DNA of 64,000 nt from NCBI GenBank assembly GCA_029260215.1, contig JAJDDQ010000051.1:124001-188000 (forward strand), written 5' to 3'. Shown here one piece after another: positions 9,357 through 19,360 of this stretch. The stretch comes from Phycisphaerae bacterium. Lineage in GTDB: Bacteria > Planctomycetota > Phycisphaerae > UBA1845. The position numbers were made by a program, and so were the translations under genes. Every line of letters begins with the position of its first letter. Position 1 is the first letter of the stretch. Under the pieces are notes generated by a model. It searched no databases and was not told where the DNA came from. It saw only the letters and a program-made list of their open reading frames with translations.

Positions 9357-9496
9357 CCCGATCACCACCGTCGCGCAAGCCACCTCAACGCCTTCCCGGA
9401 GGGCGTCTCGGGGTACCCAATCCGCCCCTCCATATCGCGTCATCGCCCCGTTTTTCACATCGTCACCGCCTCAGGCACGGTTCGGCATCCTCAGGT

Positions 9497-9525
9497 TTGA
9501 CGCAGATGCAGGATCGGCCTAGCAT
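9497..9525 (+). promoter_or_regulatory. Candidate sigma-70-type promoter for the metallophosphoesterase
   Basis: TTGACG at 9497-9502, a 17-base spacer, then TAGCAT at 9520-9525. It lies about 50 bases upstream of the start codon at 9577. The -35 matches consensus 5 of 6 and the -10 matches 4 of 6. Confidence 0.35.
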
Positions 9526-9576
9526 CGGGGTTTTGACACCGGCGGCGGCTTGCATCCCGCGACGGACTCCGAATTC

Positions 9577-10386
9577 ATGGCCAAGACCTTCGCGGTCATC
9601 TCAGATATCCACTCGAATCTCGAGGCATTGGAAAGTGTTCTGGCGGACATCGATCGGCGGAGCATTACGGACATTTATTGCCTCGGCGATGTGGTCGGTT
9701 ACGGTGCCAGTCCCAAGGAGTGCCTCGATCTGGTCAGCGAGCGTTGTGCCGCCATTCTATGCGGCAACCACGATCAGGCTGTCTTTTACGAACCGTGCAG
9801 TTTCAACATCAGCGCGGAGCGGGCGGCCTATTGGACGCGGCGTGTCTTCGAGGAGGAGAGCAACGCCGCTTTGCGAAACAAGCGGTGGCAGGTGCTTGGG
9901 CGGCTTCCGTACAAGTTCGAGGTCCACGGGCTGCTCATGGTCCACGCATCCCCTCGCCGGCCGGTGAATGAATATTTGTTCGCCGAAGATTGCTACACGA
10001 ACCCGTCCAAGATTCTGGCGAATTTCGAGCGTCTGGAATCGCAACACATGACCTGCCTTGTCGGGCATACGCATGTGCCGGGCGTCTTTCTTGACGATCC
10101 CTACTTCGAGCCGCCGGCTGAGCTGCCCGAAGCCAATCTCTACACGATTACTGAAGATGAAAAAGCGATCATCAACATCGGCAGCGTAGGCCAACCGCGC
10201 GACCGCGATACACGGGCCAGCTACGTCGTCGTCACGCAGCATTCCGACGGAAGCAACGGGCAGGAGTATCGGGCGGATGTCGAGTTTATTCGATTGGAAT
10301 ACGACATTGAGAAGGCGGTGAAGAAAGTCTTCGCCGTGCCCGATCTTGACGATTTTCTGGGAACGCGACTTCTCGATGGACGGTAA
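9577..10386 (+). CDS. Metallophosphoesterase (calcineurin-like, YfcE/MJ0936 style)
   Basis: A 269-residue cytoplasmic hydrolase with the full dinuclear-metal signature: 'DIHSN' near residue 10, 'GDVVGYG', 'GNHD', 'VHASP' and 'GHTHVP'. The GDVVGYG variant is that of predicted phosphodiesterases or Ser/Thr phosphatases of the calcineurin-like family; the substrate is unknown. The start at 9577 (MAKTFAVISDIHSN) leads straight into the first catalytic strand. It is followed after 86 bases by yidC on the same strand; a functional link is not evident. Confidence 0.88.
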   Translation: MAKTFAVISDIHSNLEALESVLADIDRRSITDIYCLGDVVGYGASPKECLDLVSERCAAILCGNHDQAVFYEPCSFNISAERAAYWTRRVFEEESNAALRNKRWQVLGRLPYKFEVHGLLMVHASPRRPVNEYLFAEDCYTNPSKILANFERLESQHMTCLVGHTHVPGVFLDDPYFEPPAELPEANLYTITEDEKAIINIGSVGQPRDRDTRASYVVVTQHSDGSNGQEYRADVEFIRLEYDIEKAVKKVFAVPDLDDFLGTRLLDGR

Positions 10387-10472
10387 CACGATACGGTCGC
10401 GACCCGCGCGCCGCGAGACCATCCAGCGCTTTCCGCATCCTGATCGACACACACAAACAGGACCGACGTTTC

Positions 10473-12524
10473 ATGGAAGGTAAAGACTTAGCACGCGCGT
10501 TCCTCTGGGCCGCCGTCGCATATATTGGCTGGAGCCTCATCGCAGCGCGAATCTGGCCGACCCCGCCCGCCCCAACCGGCGACGTGGCTGAACAGACGAC
10601 GCTCGACAGGCAGCCGCCGGGTACAACCAACACGTCCACGGATACGGCACCGGCTGCGCGTCCGTCAACCGTCTCGGCCACCGGTGTTTTCGCCGAGGCC
10701 GGGTTAGCCAGGACGCTCGCGCTTGGCAGCATCGAAGGGTTCACGGATAGCCCTTACCGCATGGAGCTGGAGCTGACCACGCGCGGAGCGGGCGTCCTCA
10801 ATCTCGATCTCAGCGATTTCTCCGAGTTCGTCGATCCGCCCGAGCCGCGTTATCCCCTTCTGAAGGCGATCGATGTACCCGAAGGTGAATCCAGCCCCGG
10901 ATCGTTCGCGACTGAGCAAATCTACCTGCAATCCATCGATTCGACCGTGAGACTCGACAATGTCGACTGGGATATCGAGTCCGAATCCGCGGGCGAAGTC
11001 GTTTTTAAGACGACCATCATGCGCGAAGACCAGCCCCTCCTCGCCATTCGAAAAACCTTTGTGTTACCCGAGCAGCGTTCAGACTCCAGCCGTCACGATT
11101 TCGACATCATCTACGAATTGGAAAACCTGACCGACGAACGCATCAGCGCAGTCATCACACACCGAGGCCCGATTGGATTCAAGCAGGAGGACTTGCGCTT
11201 CAACGACCGCATCCTGTACGCCGGACAACAACGCGGTGACGGCGTCTCCGCCACACGGTTCACCATGCAGGCCGACCTGGAAACGGAAATGTTCAATCGC
11301 GACAACACGGTTGAACCCCTCTTGTGGACGGCGGTGTCGAACAAGTATTTCGTCGTCTTTGAAGCCCCACGCCCTGCGGCTGGCGATACGCAGGCCAAGT
11401 GGGTGCGCTCCGTAGTCGCTGAACCCATCGCCAACGACGCAGCCGACCAACCGATCAGCACCGTACGCACCATCACTGATTCGATCGCCGTCGAACCGCA
11501 TTCCACGACGCGGCGTATTGTTGCTGTCTACGCAGGCCCGAAAAACCGCGAAGCATTTCAGAATACCGAGGAGTACGTGACGCTGGGTTACGACGAGCAA
11601 GTCATAGCCAGCTTCAACATGGGTGCCTGCGCTTTCATGGTGCCGAAGGCCTTCATTCTCTTCATGATCTGGATGCTCGGTATGCTCGAAAGCATCTTCC
11701 GCAATTATGGTGTCGCGATCATCGTCCTCGTGCTCATGGTGCGCACGACCCTGCACCCCATTACCAAAAAGGGGCAGATCAACATGCTGCGCATGCAGCA
11801 GAACATGGCCACCGTCGCCCCCAAGATCGAGGAAATCAAGAAGCGTTTCCCAAACGACAAGCAGAAGCAAAGTCAGGAGACCATGAAGGTCTACCAGGAG
11901 TCCGGCATCAACCCGGCTACGGGCATGCTGTCGTCCTGCCTGCCCATGTTGCTGCAAATGCCGATCTGGGTCTCCCTGTTCACGGCGCTCAACTTCAACA
12001 TCGACATGCGACACGAATCGTTCTTCTGGTGGATTCAGGACCTGACCGCTCCGGACGCGATGATCAAGTTCGACAACCCCATAACCATTCCGCTGCTGTC
12101 CAACATGACCGGCCCAATCGCCAGCTTCAACCTTTTGCCGATCCTGGTCTCCATATTCATGTTCCTTCAGCAGAAGCTCATGCCCAAGCCGACCCCGCCG
12201 CCCGGAAAGTCCGGTGCCCAGGCAGACCAGACTGCCCAGATGCAGAAGATGATGCCCTACATGACGCTCATGTTTGGCCTGTTCTTCTACAACATGCCCA
12301 GCGGATTGAATCTATACATTTTTGCGAGCAGCTTCTTCGGAATGATTGAGCAGAAACGCATCCGCAAGCACATCGAGGATCTCAAGGCCGCCGGTCCGGA
12401 TAAAGTCGCGATGGAAGTCAAGAAAAAGAAAGCGACGTCCAAAGGGCCAGGCCTGTTTGAGCGCCTTCAAAAAGCGGCCGCAGAGGCTGAGAAGATCAAG
12501 AAGTCCAGAAAGCCCAGTAAATAG
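10473..12524 (+). CDS. yidC: Membrane protein insertase YidC
   Basis: A 683-residue inner-membrane insertase/chaperone that places proteins into the cytoplasmic membrane, alone or with SecYEG. The N-terminal anchor helix (about 8-28) is followed by a large periplasmic beta-sandwich domain (about 60-360), as in Gram-negative YidC, and then the conserved five-helix core: 'GVAIIVLVLMVRTTLHPITK' with the hydrophilic-groove Arg, 'NPATGMLSSCLPMLLQMPIW', and 'QKMMPYMTLMFGLFFYNMPS' near the end. The tail is Lys-rich, as expected for ribosome contact. Length is somewhat above that of E. coli YidC. It is away from the rpmH-rnpA-yidC cluster found in many bacteria. Confidence 0.95.
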   Translation: MEGKDLARAFLWAAVAYIGWSLIAARIWPTPPAPTGDVAEQTTLDRQPPGTTNTSTDTAPAARPSTVSATGVFAEAGLARTLALGSIEGFTDSPYRMELELTTRGAGVLNLDLSDFSEFVDPPEPRYPLLKAIDVPEGESSPGSFATEQIYLQSIDSTVRLDNVDWDIESESAGEVVFKTTIMREDQPLLAIRKTFVLPEQRSDSSRHDFDIIYELENLTDERISAVITHRGPIGFKQEDLRFNDRILYAGQQRGDGVSATRFTMQADLETEMFNRDNTVEPLLWTAVSNKYFVVFEAPRPAAGDTQAKWVRSVVAEPIANDAADQPISTVRTITDSIAVEPHSTTRRIVAVYAGPKNREAFQNTEEYVTLGYDEQVIASFNMGACAFMVPKAFILFMIWMLGMLESIFRNYGVAIIVLVLMVRTTLHPITKKGQINMLRMQQNMATVAPKIEEIKKRFPNDKQKQSQETMKVYQESGINPATGMLSSCLPMLLQMPIWVSLFTALNFNIDMRHESFFWWIQDLTAPDAMIKFDNPITIPLLSNMTGPIASFNLLPILVSIFMFLQQKLMPKPTPPPGKSGAQADQTAQMQKMMPYMTLMFGLFFYNMPSGLNLYIFASSFFGMIEQKRIRKHIEDLKAAGPDKVAMEVKKKKATSKGPGLFERLQKAAAEAEKIKKSRKPSK

Positions 12525-12925
12525 GGGACCGATTCACAGGGCGATCACCGGCCCCAACGGTTTCAGCGATTATCCGGCGAGCCGCGCGCACAAATTTGCC
12601 CGCATTATCAAACTACGACTGTTGCGCAACTCTCTCAAAGACCGAGATTTGCTCGCCACTCCATTTGTGTCGATTGTATCGATCAATCCGATAATAGAGT
12701 GACTCACGCAGTTCGACATGATCCGATCGGTTTGGTTGACCCTGCGCGTGCTGATCGATACCCTAGCCGAGGCTTGTATCCATATAGTGTTTTGAGCGAA
12801 AAAATTCAGTTTGCGGCAACGGACGTTGACTGTGCAAGGTTCGGCCACAAACATGGCTACAGACATACGGAAAGTTCGCGCTTCGTGCGCAGTTGGTTCA
12901 ACGCTTCTATGGAGGGGGCAATAAT
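12525..12925. other. Intergenic region upstream of the Cys-rich/Ser-Asp repeat protein
   Basis: About 400 bases between yidC and the large secreted protein. No gene is supported on either strand and none of the dispersed repeat families was seen. It is less GC-rich than its surroundings and includes 'gagcgaaaaaattcag' near 12796; a clear promoter could not be assigned. GGAGGG at 12911-12916 is the ribosome-binding site of the next gene. Confidence 0.5.
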
Positions 12926-15616
12926 ATGATGTTTCGGAAATCGTGGGTTGCAGCATGTTTGTCAGTCATCGCTTCGGCAGGTTTAGCCACACCGCTAACC
13001 GTCAGTCCTGACCTTGAATTACAGGGACAGGGACTGTCGATTGCGAATGACGGAATCGGTGCCGAGAGTCTGGGTGGCGCGACGGCGACATTTGAGGTCG
13101 GCATTGACGGCCCGGTGTTGCAGGCGTTCTTGTATTGGGCTGGGCGAGACCTGCCCTGCGTCGAAGACGGGCTTGGCGGGTGCGTAGTTGGTTCTCCCAA
13201 CAAAGATCAAGTCGTTCTGTTCGAGGGCAATTCGCTCACCGGTGACATCATCGGCTCCGAAGTGAATCTCCCGCGTGCCGGCTTGACGAACAACATCGGT
13301 TATCGCTCCGACGTCACCTCGATCGTCAGCGATAAGGTCGCTGTCGACGGATTTGGGTTGACCACGTTTTCGTTTGCGAACGGTGACCTGGCCAACAGCT
13401 TGGCACGCTTGAACGGTGCCGGCTTGATCGTGATCTACGAAGACACCGGTGACCAACGTACGTACCGCATCATCGGAGCCGACGGACTTGATTTCGCATT
13501 CAGCACAGATCCCTTCCCGGAGGGCGAAGTCACTCAGCCGGTAGTGCTCTCTTACGATCCAGTGAGTTTCGCCCGTACGGCTGAAGTCTTGATTTTCTCC
13601 GGTGATGGCGATCTCAATCGTCCTGATCGGGTCTTGATCTCGGATAATCCAAACCGCGAAAACGAGCTGGGTGGCACCGACGGAGCCGCTTGGGACTCTC
13701 CGGTTTTTCTGATCGACGTACCAGCCGGCGTCGGTTCCACGACGTTGCAACTCGTGTCACCGCCTGAATTTAACGGTGCGTCCGACTCTCTGTTGTGGAC
13801 GCTGGGCCTGGTACGCATACAGGTGCCTGTTTGTGGCGACGGTGAGATCAACGACGGCGAAACCTGCGACGACGGCAATACCGTCGATGACGACGGCTGC
13901 CGAAACGACTGCACCGCGCCGGTCTGTGGCGATGGCATCGTTGACAGTGGCGAAACGTGCGACGACGGCAACACCGTCGATGACGACGGCTGCCGAAACG
14001 ATTGCACCGTGCCGGTCTGCGGCGACGGCATCGTTGACAGTGGTGAAGAGTGCGACGACGGCAACACCATCGATGACGACGGCTGCCGGAACGATTGCAC
14101 CGCACCGGTCTGCGGCGACGGCATCGTTGACAGCGGCGAAGCGTGTGACGACGGCAACACCGTCGATGACGACGGCTGCCGAAATGACTGCACCGCGCCG
14201 GTCTGTGGCGACGGCATCGTTGACAGTGGTGAAGAGTGCGACGACGGCAACACTGCCGATGACGACGGCTGTCGAAACGATTGCACCGTGCCGGTCTGCG
14301 GCGACGGTATCGTTGACAGCGGCGAAGCGTGTGACGACGGCAACACCGCCGATGACGACGGCTGTCGAAACGATTGCACCGTGCCGGTCTGCGGCGACGG
14401 CATCGTTGACAGCGGCGAAGCGTGTGACGACGGCAACACCGCCGATGACGACGGCTGTCGAAACGATTGCACGCTGCCCGACGACTGCGTTGTCGTGTGC
14501 GTGGCCGAAGCGGTTGGCGATTCGGACTGCGGTGAATGTGATGGCAAGGTCACCGAGTTGACCTTGCAGTACAACGGGCTTGGCCCGGTTCACATCGTGG
14601 TTCGGCAGAAAAAAAATGACCTGCTCGTTTTTGAGGGCGACGTAGATTCCGGTGGCCAATTCAGTTTCGTGGGTGCCGACAACAACGGTACGCTCAGCAC
14701 CGAGATCCGCGTATACGTGGATGGATCGTTGGCTGAGAATATCCACACGAGTTGTTCGCGGGAAATCGGCATCGGCTCAATCTTTGGTGACTTTGAAGTC
14801 ATTGCCGGTGCAAGTCGCAACGGCGGCCCGTTATGCTCGGCTGGTAGCAGCGGTTCCGACTCGGATTCGGACAGCGATTCTGATTCGGACAGCGATTCTG
14901 ATTCGGATAGCGATTCTGACTTCAGCAGCGGTATCCTCAAGATACGTTCCGACATGGCCGTGCTTGTGGTGACCACCGGAGACGCAATTTGCGAAATCGA
15001 TCTCTGCGAAGTCGACACCGGCGACAGCAACTCGGACGCAGACAGTGACTCCGATTCCGATTCCGATTCCGATAGTGACTCGGATTCCGACAGTGACTCA
15101 GACTCTGATAGCGATTCAGACTCCGACAGTGACTCGGATTCGGACAGCGATTCGGATTCCGATTCTGATGGCGGTGGTCTCCTGATGGTCGGATACGAAA
15201 TCGAGGGCGATTGCGACGATGTCGTAGCCATCATCGATATTGGTTGCGATCTGATCGAGGTCACCAACGGCCAACTCGTCGACCTGCAATGTGACGACGG
15301 CGCCGACTCAGACAGCGACTCGGATTCGGATAGCGATTCAGACTCCGACAGCGATTCCGATTCGGACAGCGATTCCGATTCGGACTCCGGCAGCGATTCT
15401 GATTCAGACTCCGGCTCGGATTCCGACAGCGACAGCGACTCTGATTCAGACAGCGACTCGGGTGCCGACAGCGATTCAGACTCTGATTCCGGAAACGGAG
15501 ATTGCTACTTCGACTTCGGGGACAGCGATTCCGACTCGGATAGTGACTCGGATTCAGACTCGGACAGCGACTCTGATTCGGACAGCGATTCCGATTCCGA
15601 CAGCGATTCTGACTAA
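12926..15616 (+). CDS. Large secreted protein with seven Cys-rich 'CGDG' repeats and Ser-Asp repeats
   Basis: An 896-residue exported protein. The start at 12926 has GGAGGG nine bases upstream and gives a signal peptide ([16 protein letters not shown]). Residues about 20-300 are a beta-rich domain of unknown function. Next come seven 31-residue repeats of the Myxococcus-type disulfide repeat (VCGDG...CDDGN...DDDGCRNDC, four Cys each), then a Cys-containing domain, then four Ser-Asp repeat blocks separated by two short related domains (each with two to three Cys). The protein ends inside a Ser-Asp run, without an LPXTG motif, CTERM or transmembrane anchor. The Asp-rich parts probably bind calcium. 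A cell-surface or matrix role is likely but unproven. Confidence 0.85.
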   Translation: MMFRKSWVAACLSVIASAGLATPLTVSPDLELQGQGLSIANDGIGAESLGGATATFEVGIDGPVLQAFLYWAGRDLPCVEDGLGGCVVGSPNKDQVVLFEGNSLTGDIIGSEVNLPRAGLTNNIGYRSDVTSIVSDKVAVDGFGLTTFSFANGDLANSLARLNGAGLIVIYEDTGDQRTYRIIGADGLDFAFSTDPFPEGEVTQPVVLSYDPVSFARTAEVLIFSGDGDLNRPDRVLISDNPNRENELGGTDGAAWDSPVFLIDVPAGVGSTTLQLVSPPEFNGASDSLLWTLGLVRIQVPVCGDGEINDGETCDDGNTVDDDGCRNDCTAPVCGDGIVDSGETCDDGNTVDDDGCRNDCTVPVCGDGIVDSGEECDDGNTIDDDGCRNDCTAPVCGDGIVDSGEACDDGNTVDDDGCRNDCTAPVCGDGIVDSGEECDDGNTADDDGCRNDCTVPVCGDGIVDSGEACDDGNTADDDGCRNDCTVPVCGDGIVDSGEACDDGNTADDDGCRNDCTLPDDCVVVCVAEAVGDSDCGECDGKVTELTLQYNGLGPVHIVVRQKKNDLLVFEGDVDSGGQFSFVGADNNGTLSTEIRVYVDGSLAENIHTSCSREIGIGSIFGDFEVIAGASRNGGPLCSAGSSGSDSDSDSDSDSDSDSDSDSDSDFSSGILKIRSDMAVLVVTTGDAICEIDLCEVDTGDSNSDADSDSDSDSDSDSDSDSDSDSDSDSDSDSDSDSDSDSDSDSDSDGGGLLMVGYEIEGDCDDVVAIIDIGCDLIEVTNGQLVDLQCDDGADSDSDSDSDSDSDSDSDSDSDSDSDSDSGSDSDSDSGSDSDSDSDSDSDSDSGADSDSDSDSGNGDCYFDFGDSDSDSDSDSDSDSDSDSDSDSDSDSDSDSD
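13829..14479 (+). repeat. Seven tandem 93-bp coding repeats (Cys-rich CGDG units)
   Basis: Units begin at 13829, 13922, 14015, 14108, 14201, 14294 and 14387. The first unit differs (GEINDGE); the later units are nearly identical at the DNA level, and the last two differ at very few positions, which suggests recent unit duplication. Confidence 0.9.
14855..15615 (+). repeat. Ser-Asp repeat-encoding tracts
   Basis: Four tracts of a degenerate 6-bp unit (tcNgaY-like, encoding Ser-Asp) at about 14857-14922, 15033-15168, 15301-15498 and 15526-15615, interrupted by two short globular segments. The third tract carries occasional Gly or Ala substitutions. Synonymous codons are mixed, so the tracts are not perfect microsatellites. 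Confidence 0.85.
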
Positions 15617-15667
15617 ACCGCACGCGGCCTGGTCCGCGAGCTTCAATTGAGTTGTCATATTCTTGAC

Positions 15668-15699
15668 GAGGAGGCCCATTTCGGGTCTCCTCGTTTTTT
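15668..15699 (+). terminator. Rho-independent terminator after the Ser-Asp repeat protein
   Basis: Ten-base stem (gaggaggccc with gggtctcctc, one G-T pair), five-base loop, followed by a run of six T at 15694-15699. It begins about 50 bases after the stop codon. Confidence 0.85.
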
Positions 15700-15755
15700 G
15701 CGTATGCGTGGAACGCAGAGGTGCCGATATAGAGATCGAGGTGACCTGACTCGTT

Positions 15756-17042
15756 ATGAAACGCCCTGATATTCTCACATCGTTGATCGTCTTCGCCGCG
15801 GTGATCGGCGGCTACACCGTCGCCGCCGTCAACTATCCGATGGCCTACATCTGGGCGACGTACGAGGACTTATTCGGCGAATGGACTCAGTTCTGGCTGT
15901 TCGTCGTGTCGTTCGTGGTCTCGTTTCGGCTGCTGTTTCTTCGGACCCGCTACCGCGTCACGTTCGCCTTGTTGACTGTCAGTTGTCTCTACGTGGCGAT
16001 GGAGGAGATTTCGTGGGGCCAGCGCGTATTCAATTTCGAATCCCCCGATTTTTTCAAAGCCAACAACCTTCAGAGCGAGACGAATCTCCACAATTTCCTG
16101 ACCGGGCCGTTCAGCACGACCTTGAAGGCGTCCCTCACCTACATCCTCGCGAGCGGCATGGTTGCCTACGGACTTTTCTACCCAATGCTCGTTCGCATCA
16201 AGTGGCGACCAGCCGTCTGGCTGGATGCACGCGGCCTCGCGCCGCCGCCCCTCGCATCGATTCCGTTCCTGGTCGCAGCGGGCATTCTGGAGGCTGGGCC
16301 CTTCAGCTTCAACGAAGCCGAAATAGCTGAGCTACTCGTCGGCTTTGCCGTCGCCATCATGTCGATCCACTACGCCTTCCTGACCAAACGCGGACTTTCT
16401 CCACACGGCGACGCAGCCTGGACCATCGAGGTCCGCCGCAGCCTTGCCGTGCGTCTGGCGTTGACGTCGTTTGTAGTCATTTCAGTTGCCGCCAATACCA
16501 CCCTGGCCATCTACGCCACGCCGCGAGGTCGGGAACGCATCGACAAACGCATCAACAACGGAATCGAAAAATTCGCCGATCGCTACGCGCGCTACGAACA
16601 ATGGGACACCTCCGCGGAACTCCTTCGCCGCTTGCAAAAGACCAAACCGTCAAGCCGCTCCACGTTGAGAAAGCTGGCTAAGGTCTTGGTCAATGCGGGC
16701 CAAATGGAAGAGGCGGAAAAATGCCTGCGCGACGCGCTCCGCTTCGACAAGCGCAAGCTCGAAAAGGATCCGAACGCCGCCTCGACGCACCGCTCTTTGG
16801 TGAGAACGTACCGCTTGATGGGCGACACCGCCGCCGCGGAGCGGCATCTGGACGAATCGCTGCGAATCAATCTCAAACGTATCGAGGAACACCCCGACAG
16901 TGCCAACGCAGCCTACTCGCTGGGGCGAACCTACGAACTGATGGACCGGGACGATGACGCCCTGATTCAGTTTGAGCGTGCCCACAAGCTGAAACCTACC
17001 TTCAAAAAATACAAAAAAGCCTACCTGCGTGCCAAGAATTAG
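15756..17042 (+). CDS. Integral membrane protein with C-terminal TPR repeats
   Basis: A 428-residue protein. Residues about 10-250 contain roughly six to seven hydrophobic helices (for example 'WLFVVSFVVSFRLLFL') and the segment 'YVAMEEISWGQRVF', a conserved-looking acidic/Trp motif in the third or fourth helix. Residues about 275-425 form three to four tetratricopeptide repeats ('AEKCLRDALRFDKRKLEKDP', 'AERHLDESLRINLKRIEEHP', 'ALIQFERAHKLKPTFKKY'). It is probably anchored in the inner membrane with a TPR scaffold on one side. I do not recognise a named family. It follows the terminator at 15668, so it has its own promoter, and GAGGTGA precedes the ATG. Confidence 0.75.
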   Translation: MKRPDILTSLIVFAAVIGGYTVAAVNYPMAYIWATYEDLFGEWTQFWLFVVSFVVSFRLLFLRTRYRVTFALLTVSCLYVAMEEISWGQRVFNFESPDFFKANNLQSETNLHNFLTGPFSTTLKASLTYILASGMVAYGLFYPMLVRIKWRPAVWLDARGLAPPPLASIPFLVAAGILEAGPFSFNEAEIAELLVGFAVAIMSIHYAFLTKRGLSPHGDAAWTIEVRRSLAVRLALTSFVVISVAANTTLAIYATPRGRERIDKRINNGIEKFADRYARYEQWDTSAELLRRLQKTKPSSRSTLRKLAKVLVNAGQMEEAEKCLRDALRFDKRKLEKDPNAASTHRSLVRTYRLMGDTAAAERHLDESLRINLKRIEEHPDSANAAYSLGRTYELMDRDDDALIQFERAHKLKPTFKKYKKAYLRAKN

Positions 17043-17064
17043 TGCGTTGACACGCGTTATTCAG

Positions 17065-17141
17065 TGGGTGGCATGTCCGTCTTGAAGGCGGGCATGTTGC
17101 GCCCAAAACGCACCCGCAGCTACGCTGCGCCCGACGCACGG
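17065..17141 (+). repeat. Dispersed palindromic repeat family B, copy 1
   Basis: Near-palindrome 'gcatgtccgtcttgaaggcg' continuing to ggcatg (17071-17096), followed by a tail containing 'cagctacgctgcgccc' that is shared with the copy at 22112. It fills the gap between two convergent genes. Confidence 0.75.
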
Positions 17142-17187
17142 TTTCGCGAAAAGCGTCAATCCGAGTGCCAAATGGCAGCCACCAACA

Positions 17188-18333
17188 CTATCGATGAGTG
17201 ATCGTGCCGCGAATATTGGGGTCGCGTACGCGCTCCGCCGCCGGACCGGTCGTTGCGGGTGCATGCTTATGCTCGGGAATCACGACGAGTTTGCAGGCTT
17301 TGCCTTCCTGCAACAGCGGCATCGACGCGTCGATCTCGTCCAGCGTAATGGTCCGCGTGATAAGCGGCCGAAGATCCACCACGCCCTCGCCGAGCAGCCA
17401 GCGCGTCTTGTACCACGTGTCGAAAATGCGCCGGCCATTGAGCGAGTGAACCGTGAGGTTCTTGAAAATCATGTTCTCAGCCACATCGATCTCGACCGGC
17501 TTAGACGGAATGCCGAACAGCACAACGATCCCACCGTTACGCACCGCGCGAAACGCGGTCGTAATAGCCGATGGCGCACCGCTCATCTCGAGCATGATGT
17601 CCACGCCGAATCCGCCGTTGGCATCGACAATGGCATCCACCACCGTCCCGTCACCGTCGGCTGCGTATTCGGTCGGATTGAACACGCGCGACGCTCCCAT
17701 CGTCTTAGCCAGGTCGAGGCGAAACGGGTTGACATCCGACGCCAAAACTTGCGCAGCCCCGGACGCCTTCGCGATGCCGACACTGAATAGTCCGATCGGC
17801 CCGCATCCCAAAACGCAGATCGATTTCCCTGTAATGTCCTGGTTCATCGTCGAAAACACTGCGTTGCCGAACGGCTCTTGCAGGCAGGCGATTTCCGGCG
17901 GCATCTTGCTGCGATCGTTCCGCCAGATGACCTTCTCCGGCACGGCGACGAATTCCGCAAAGCCGCCCTCACGATCCACGCCGAGAATCTGTGTGTTCGG
18001 GCACATATGTGCCTGCCCCGTGCGACACTGATAGCACATGCCGCACGTAATGTGCGACTCAGCCGACACGTAATCGCCGACCCGCACGGTCGAAACGCGC
18101 CCGCCGACCTCCACAACCGTTCCCGCGAATTCGTGACCCAGCGTGAGCGGCGGCTTGATCCGACGCGACGACCACCGGTCCCAGCTCCAGATATGCAGGT
18201 CCGTTCCACAGATGCCCGCAGCCTCCACCTGCACCAGCACGTCCTCCGCACCGATCGTTGGAATGGGAATGTCCTCGACGACCAGACCCGGCTCGGCGGA
18301 AACCTTGCGAACAGCTTTCATCATATCAGTCAT
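17188..18333 (-). CDS. tdh: L-threonine 3-dehydrogenase (zinc-dependent medium-chain dehydrogenase)
   Basis: A 381-residue MDR-family enzyme that oxidises L-threonine with NAD+ to 2-amino-3-ketobutyrate. Catalytic zinc ligands are seen in 'GICGTDLHIW' and 'GHEFAG', the structural zinc lobe in 'CGMCYQCRTGQAHMC', and the Rossmann dinucleotide motif in 'VLGCGPIGLF'. The 'WSWDRW' after the first Cys and 'PFGNAVFSTM' are characteristic of Tdh rather than generic alcohol dehydrogenases. Length is slightly above the usual ~341 because of a C-terminal tail rich in Ala/Pro/Arg. The partner 2-amino-3-ketobutyrate CoA ligase (kbl) is not adjacent. Confidence 0.88.
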   Translation of the reverse strand: MTDMMKAVRKVSAEPGLVVEDIPIPTIGAEDVLVQVEAAGICGTDLHIWSWDRWSSRRIKPPLTLGHEFAGTVVEVGGRVSTVRVGDYVSAESHITCGMCYQCRTGQAHMCPNTQILGVDREGGFAEFVAVPEKVIWRNDRSKMPPEIACLQEPFGNAVFSTMNQDITGKSICVLGCGPIGLFSVGIAKASGAAQVLASDVNPFRLDLAKTMGASRVFNPTEYAADGDGTVVDAIVDANGGFGVDIMLEMSGAPSAITTAFRAVRNGGIVVLFGIPSKPVEIDVAENMIFKNLTVHSLNGRRIFDTWYKTRWLLGEGVVDLRPLITRTITLDEIDASMPLLQEGKACKLVVIPEHKHAPATTGPAAERVRDPNIRGTITHR

Positions 18334-18378
18334 GAATTCACGTGTCGCGATGCGCGATTGAATGAGTGTCGCAACCTG

Positions 18379-19134
18379 TCACTCCTCAGCCACAGTGTAC
18401 GTTGATGTATCGCGCGGCAGGTGAAGGTCCTTGTCGCGCAAGCCGGCGTTGATCGATCCGGTCGAAAGGTCGGGAAAGTCCGCCGTCATCACCTTGTCCG
18501 CCGCGTTGGTTGTGATGATGATCCGCCGAGGAAGATTCAATCCCGGTGCTACGAAAAACTCAACGCGTTCATACTGTCTCACGAATCGACTGGTCGGCTT
18601 CGGCGTGCAGACCAGATGCTTCGCCGTGGGCATATCCTTCGCCGGCGCCCCCAGCACAACATCGAAGTTAGCCAGTATTTCAGCCTTTTTCTGGCCGAAC
18701 GGGATGGGGAACGGCGCCTTGTCGATGCTGAACAAATCCAGTTCCGTCCCTGGCGGTGCCAAGTCGCGCTTGATGATCGACTTCGACCGCTCCTTGGCTT
18801 CGAAAAAGTAGCGACCGTCAAAGTAATACCAGCTTCGCGTACGGCTGACGCGCCCGTCCTGCACCACTTTGTCGAACGTGATCAGAAAAATCGGGTTTGG
18901 CTTCCGGCGTTTGAACGCGATCGTCCCCGTGCGCAGCGTGGTGTCCTCGGTGATGCGATCCTCTTCTGAAAACGCGACGCGACAGCGAATATCCTCAATC
19001 GAATCCCCGCGCGATTCGATACGGTCCAGAATTTGCTCCACCGTCTCTTCCGGACCGTCCGCCCGCGCAATCCCCAACCCGCAAGCCAAAACCGCAGCAC
19101 CGACGGCCATCGCAACCAACCGAATTCGCTTCAC
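18379..19134 (-). CDS. LolA-like / outer-membrane lipoprotein-sorting-type exported protein
   Basis: A 251-residue exported protein. The frame is open to 19419, but that upstream part translates a dispersed DNA repeat (family E), so I prefer the GTG at 19134, which yields VKRIRLVAMAVGAAVLACGL, a good signal peptide cleaved near ARA-D. The mature part begins 'ETVEQILDRIESRGDSIEDI' and continues with alternating strands ('TGTIAFKRRKPNPIFLITF', 'SWYYFDGRYFFEA', 'FFVAPGLNLPRRIIITT'), the pattern of the LolA/LppX half-barrel family common in planctomycetes. It probably binds a lipid or lipoprotein; a lol partner is not nearby. A TTG nine bases upstream is an alternative start. Confidence 0.7.
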   Translation of the reverse strand: MKRIRLVAMAVGAAVLACGLGIARADGPEETVEQILDRIESRGDSIEDIRCRVAFSEEDRITEDTTLRTGTIAFKRRKPNPIFLITFDKVVQDGRVSRTRSWYYFDGRYFFEAKERSKSIIKRDLAPPGTELDLFSIDKAPFPIPFGQKKAEILANFDVVLGAPAKDMPTAKHLVCTPKPTSRFVRQYERVEFFVAPGLNLPRRIIITTNAADKVMTADFPDLSTGSINAGLRDKDLHLPRDTSTYTVAEE

Positions 19135-19279
19135 ATTGAACAAAACGATGCTCCCAACCCAAATGACGCTCACCAGCGGCGCATGGTAGGAGTAATCCTG
19201 CGGAGCAACAAGTTCAAGCAAGCGAAGCAGCGCGCTGATGTGTACGCCCATTTTACGTGGTACGGCTTGGCTTGTCCCG

Positions 19280-19360
19280 AAAGGGTCAGTGCGCGTGACC
19301 GTAGCTTGCCGTTTAGCGGACGCTACGATGTCAGAGGGCGTTCCCTTGTGGAAGCAGCGC
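19280..19360 (+). repeat. Dispersed repeat family E, copy 1
   Basis: About 80 bases closely matching 23899-23978: 'aagggtcagt', 'cttgccgtttagcgga', 'tcagag.gcgt.ccc', 'gaaagcag/gaagcag'. It lies just upstream of the LolA-like gene, which explains the spurious N-terminal extension of that frame. Confidence 0.75.

Noticed and set aside
13552-14746. Long minus-strand frames opposite the Cys-rich repeats
   Set aside because: They mirror the 93-bp repeats, have no ribosome-binding site and no recognisable domain.
13829-15615. CRISPR-like array
   Set aside because: The 93-bp units are contiguous coding repeats without spacers, and the Ser-Asp tracts are 6-bp coding repeats. No cas gene is present.
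15301-15615. Glu/Ser-rich minus-strand frames opposite the Ser-Asp tracts as genes
   Set aside because: They arise from the repetitive sequence read in reverse and have no start signals or independent motifs.
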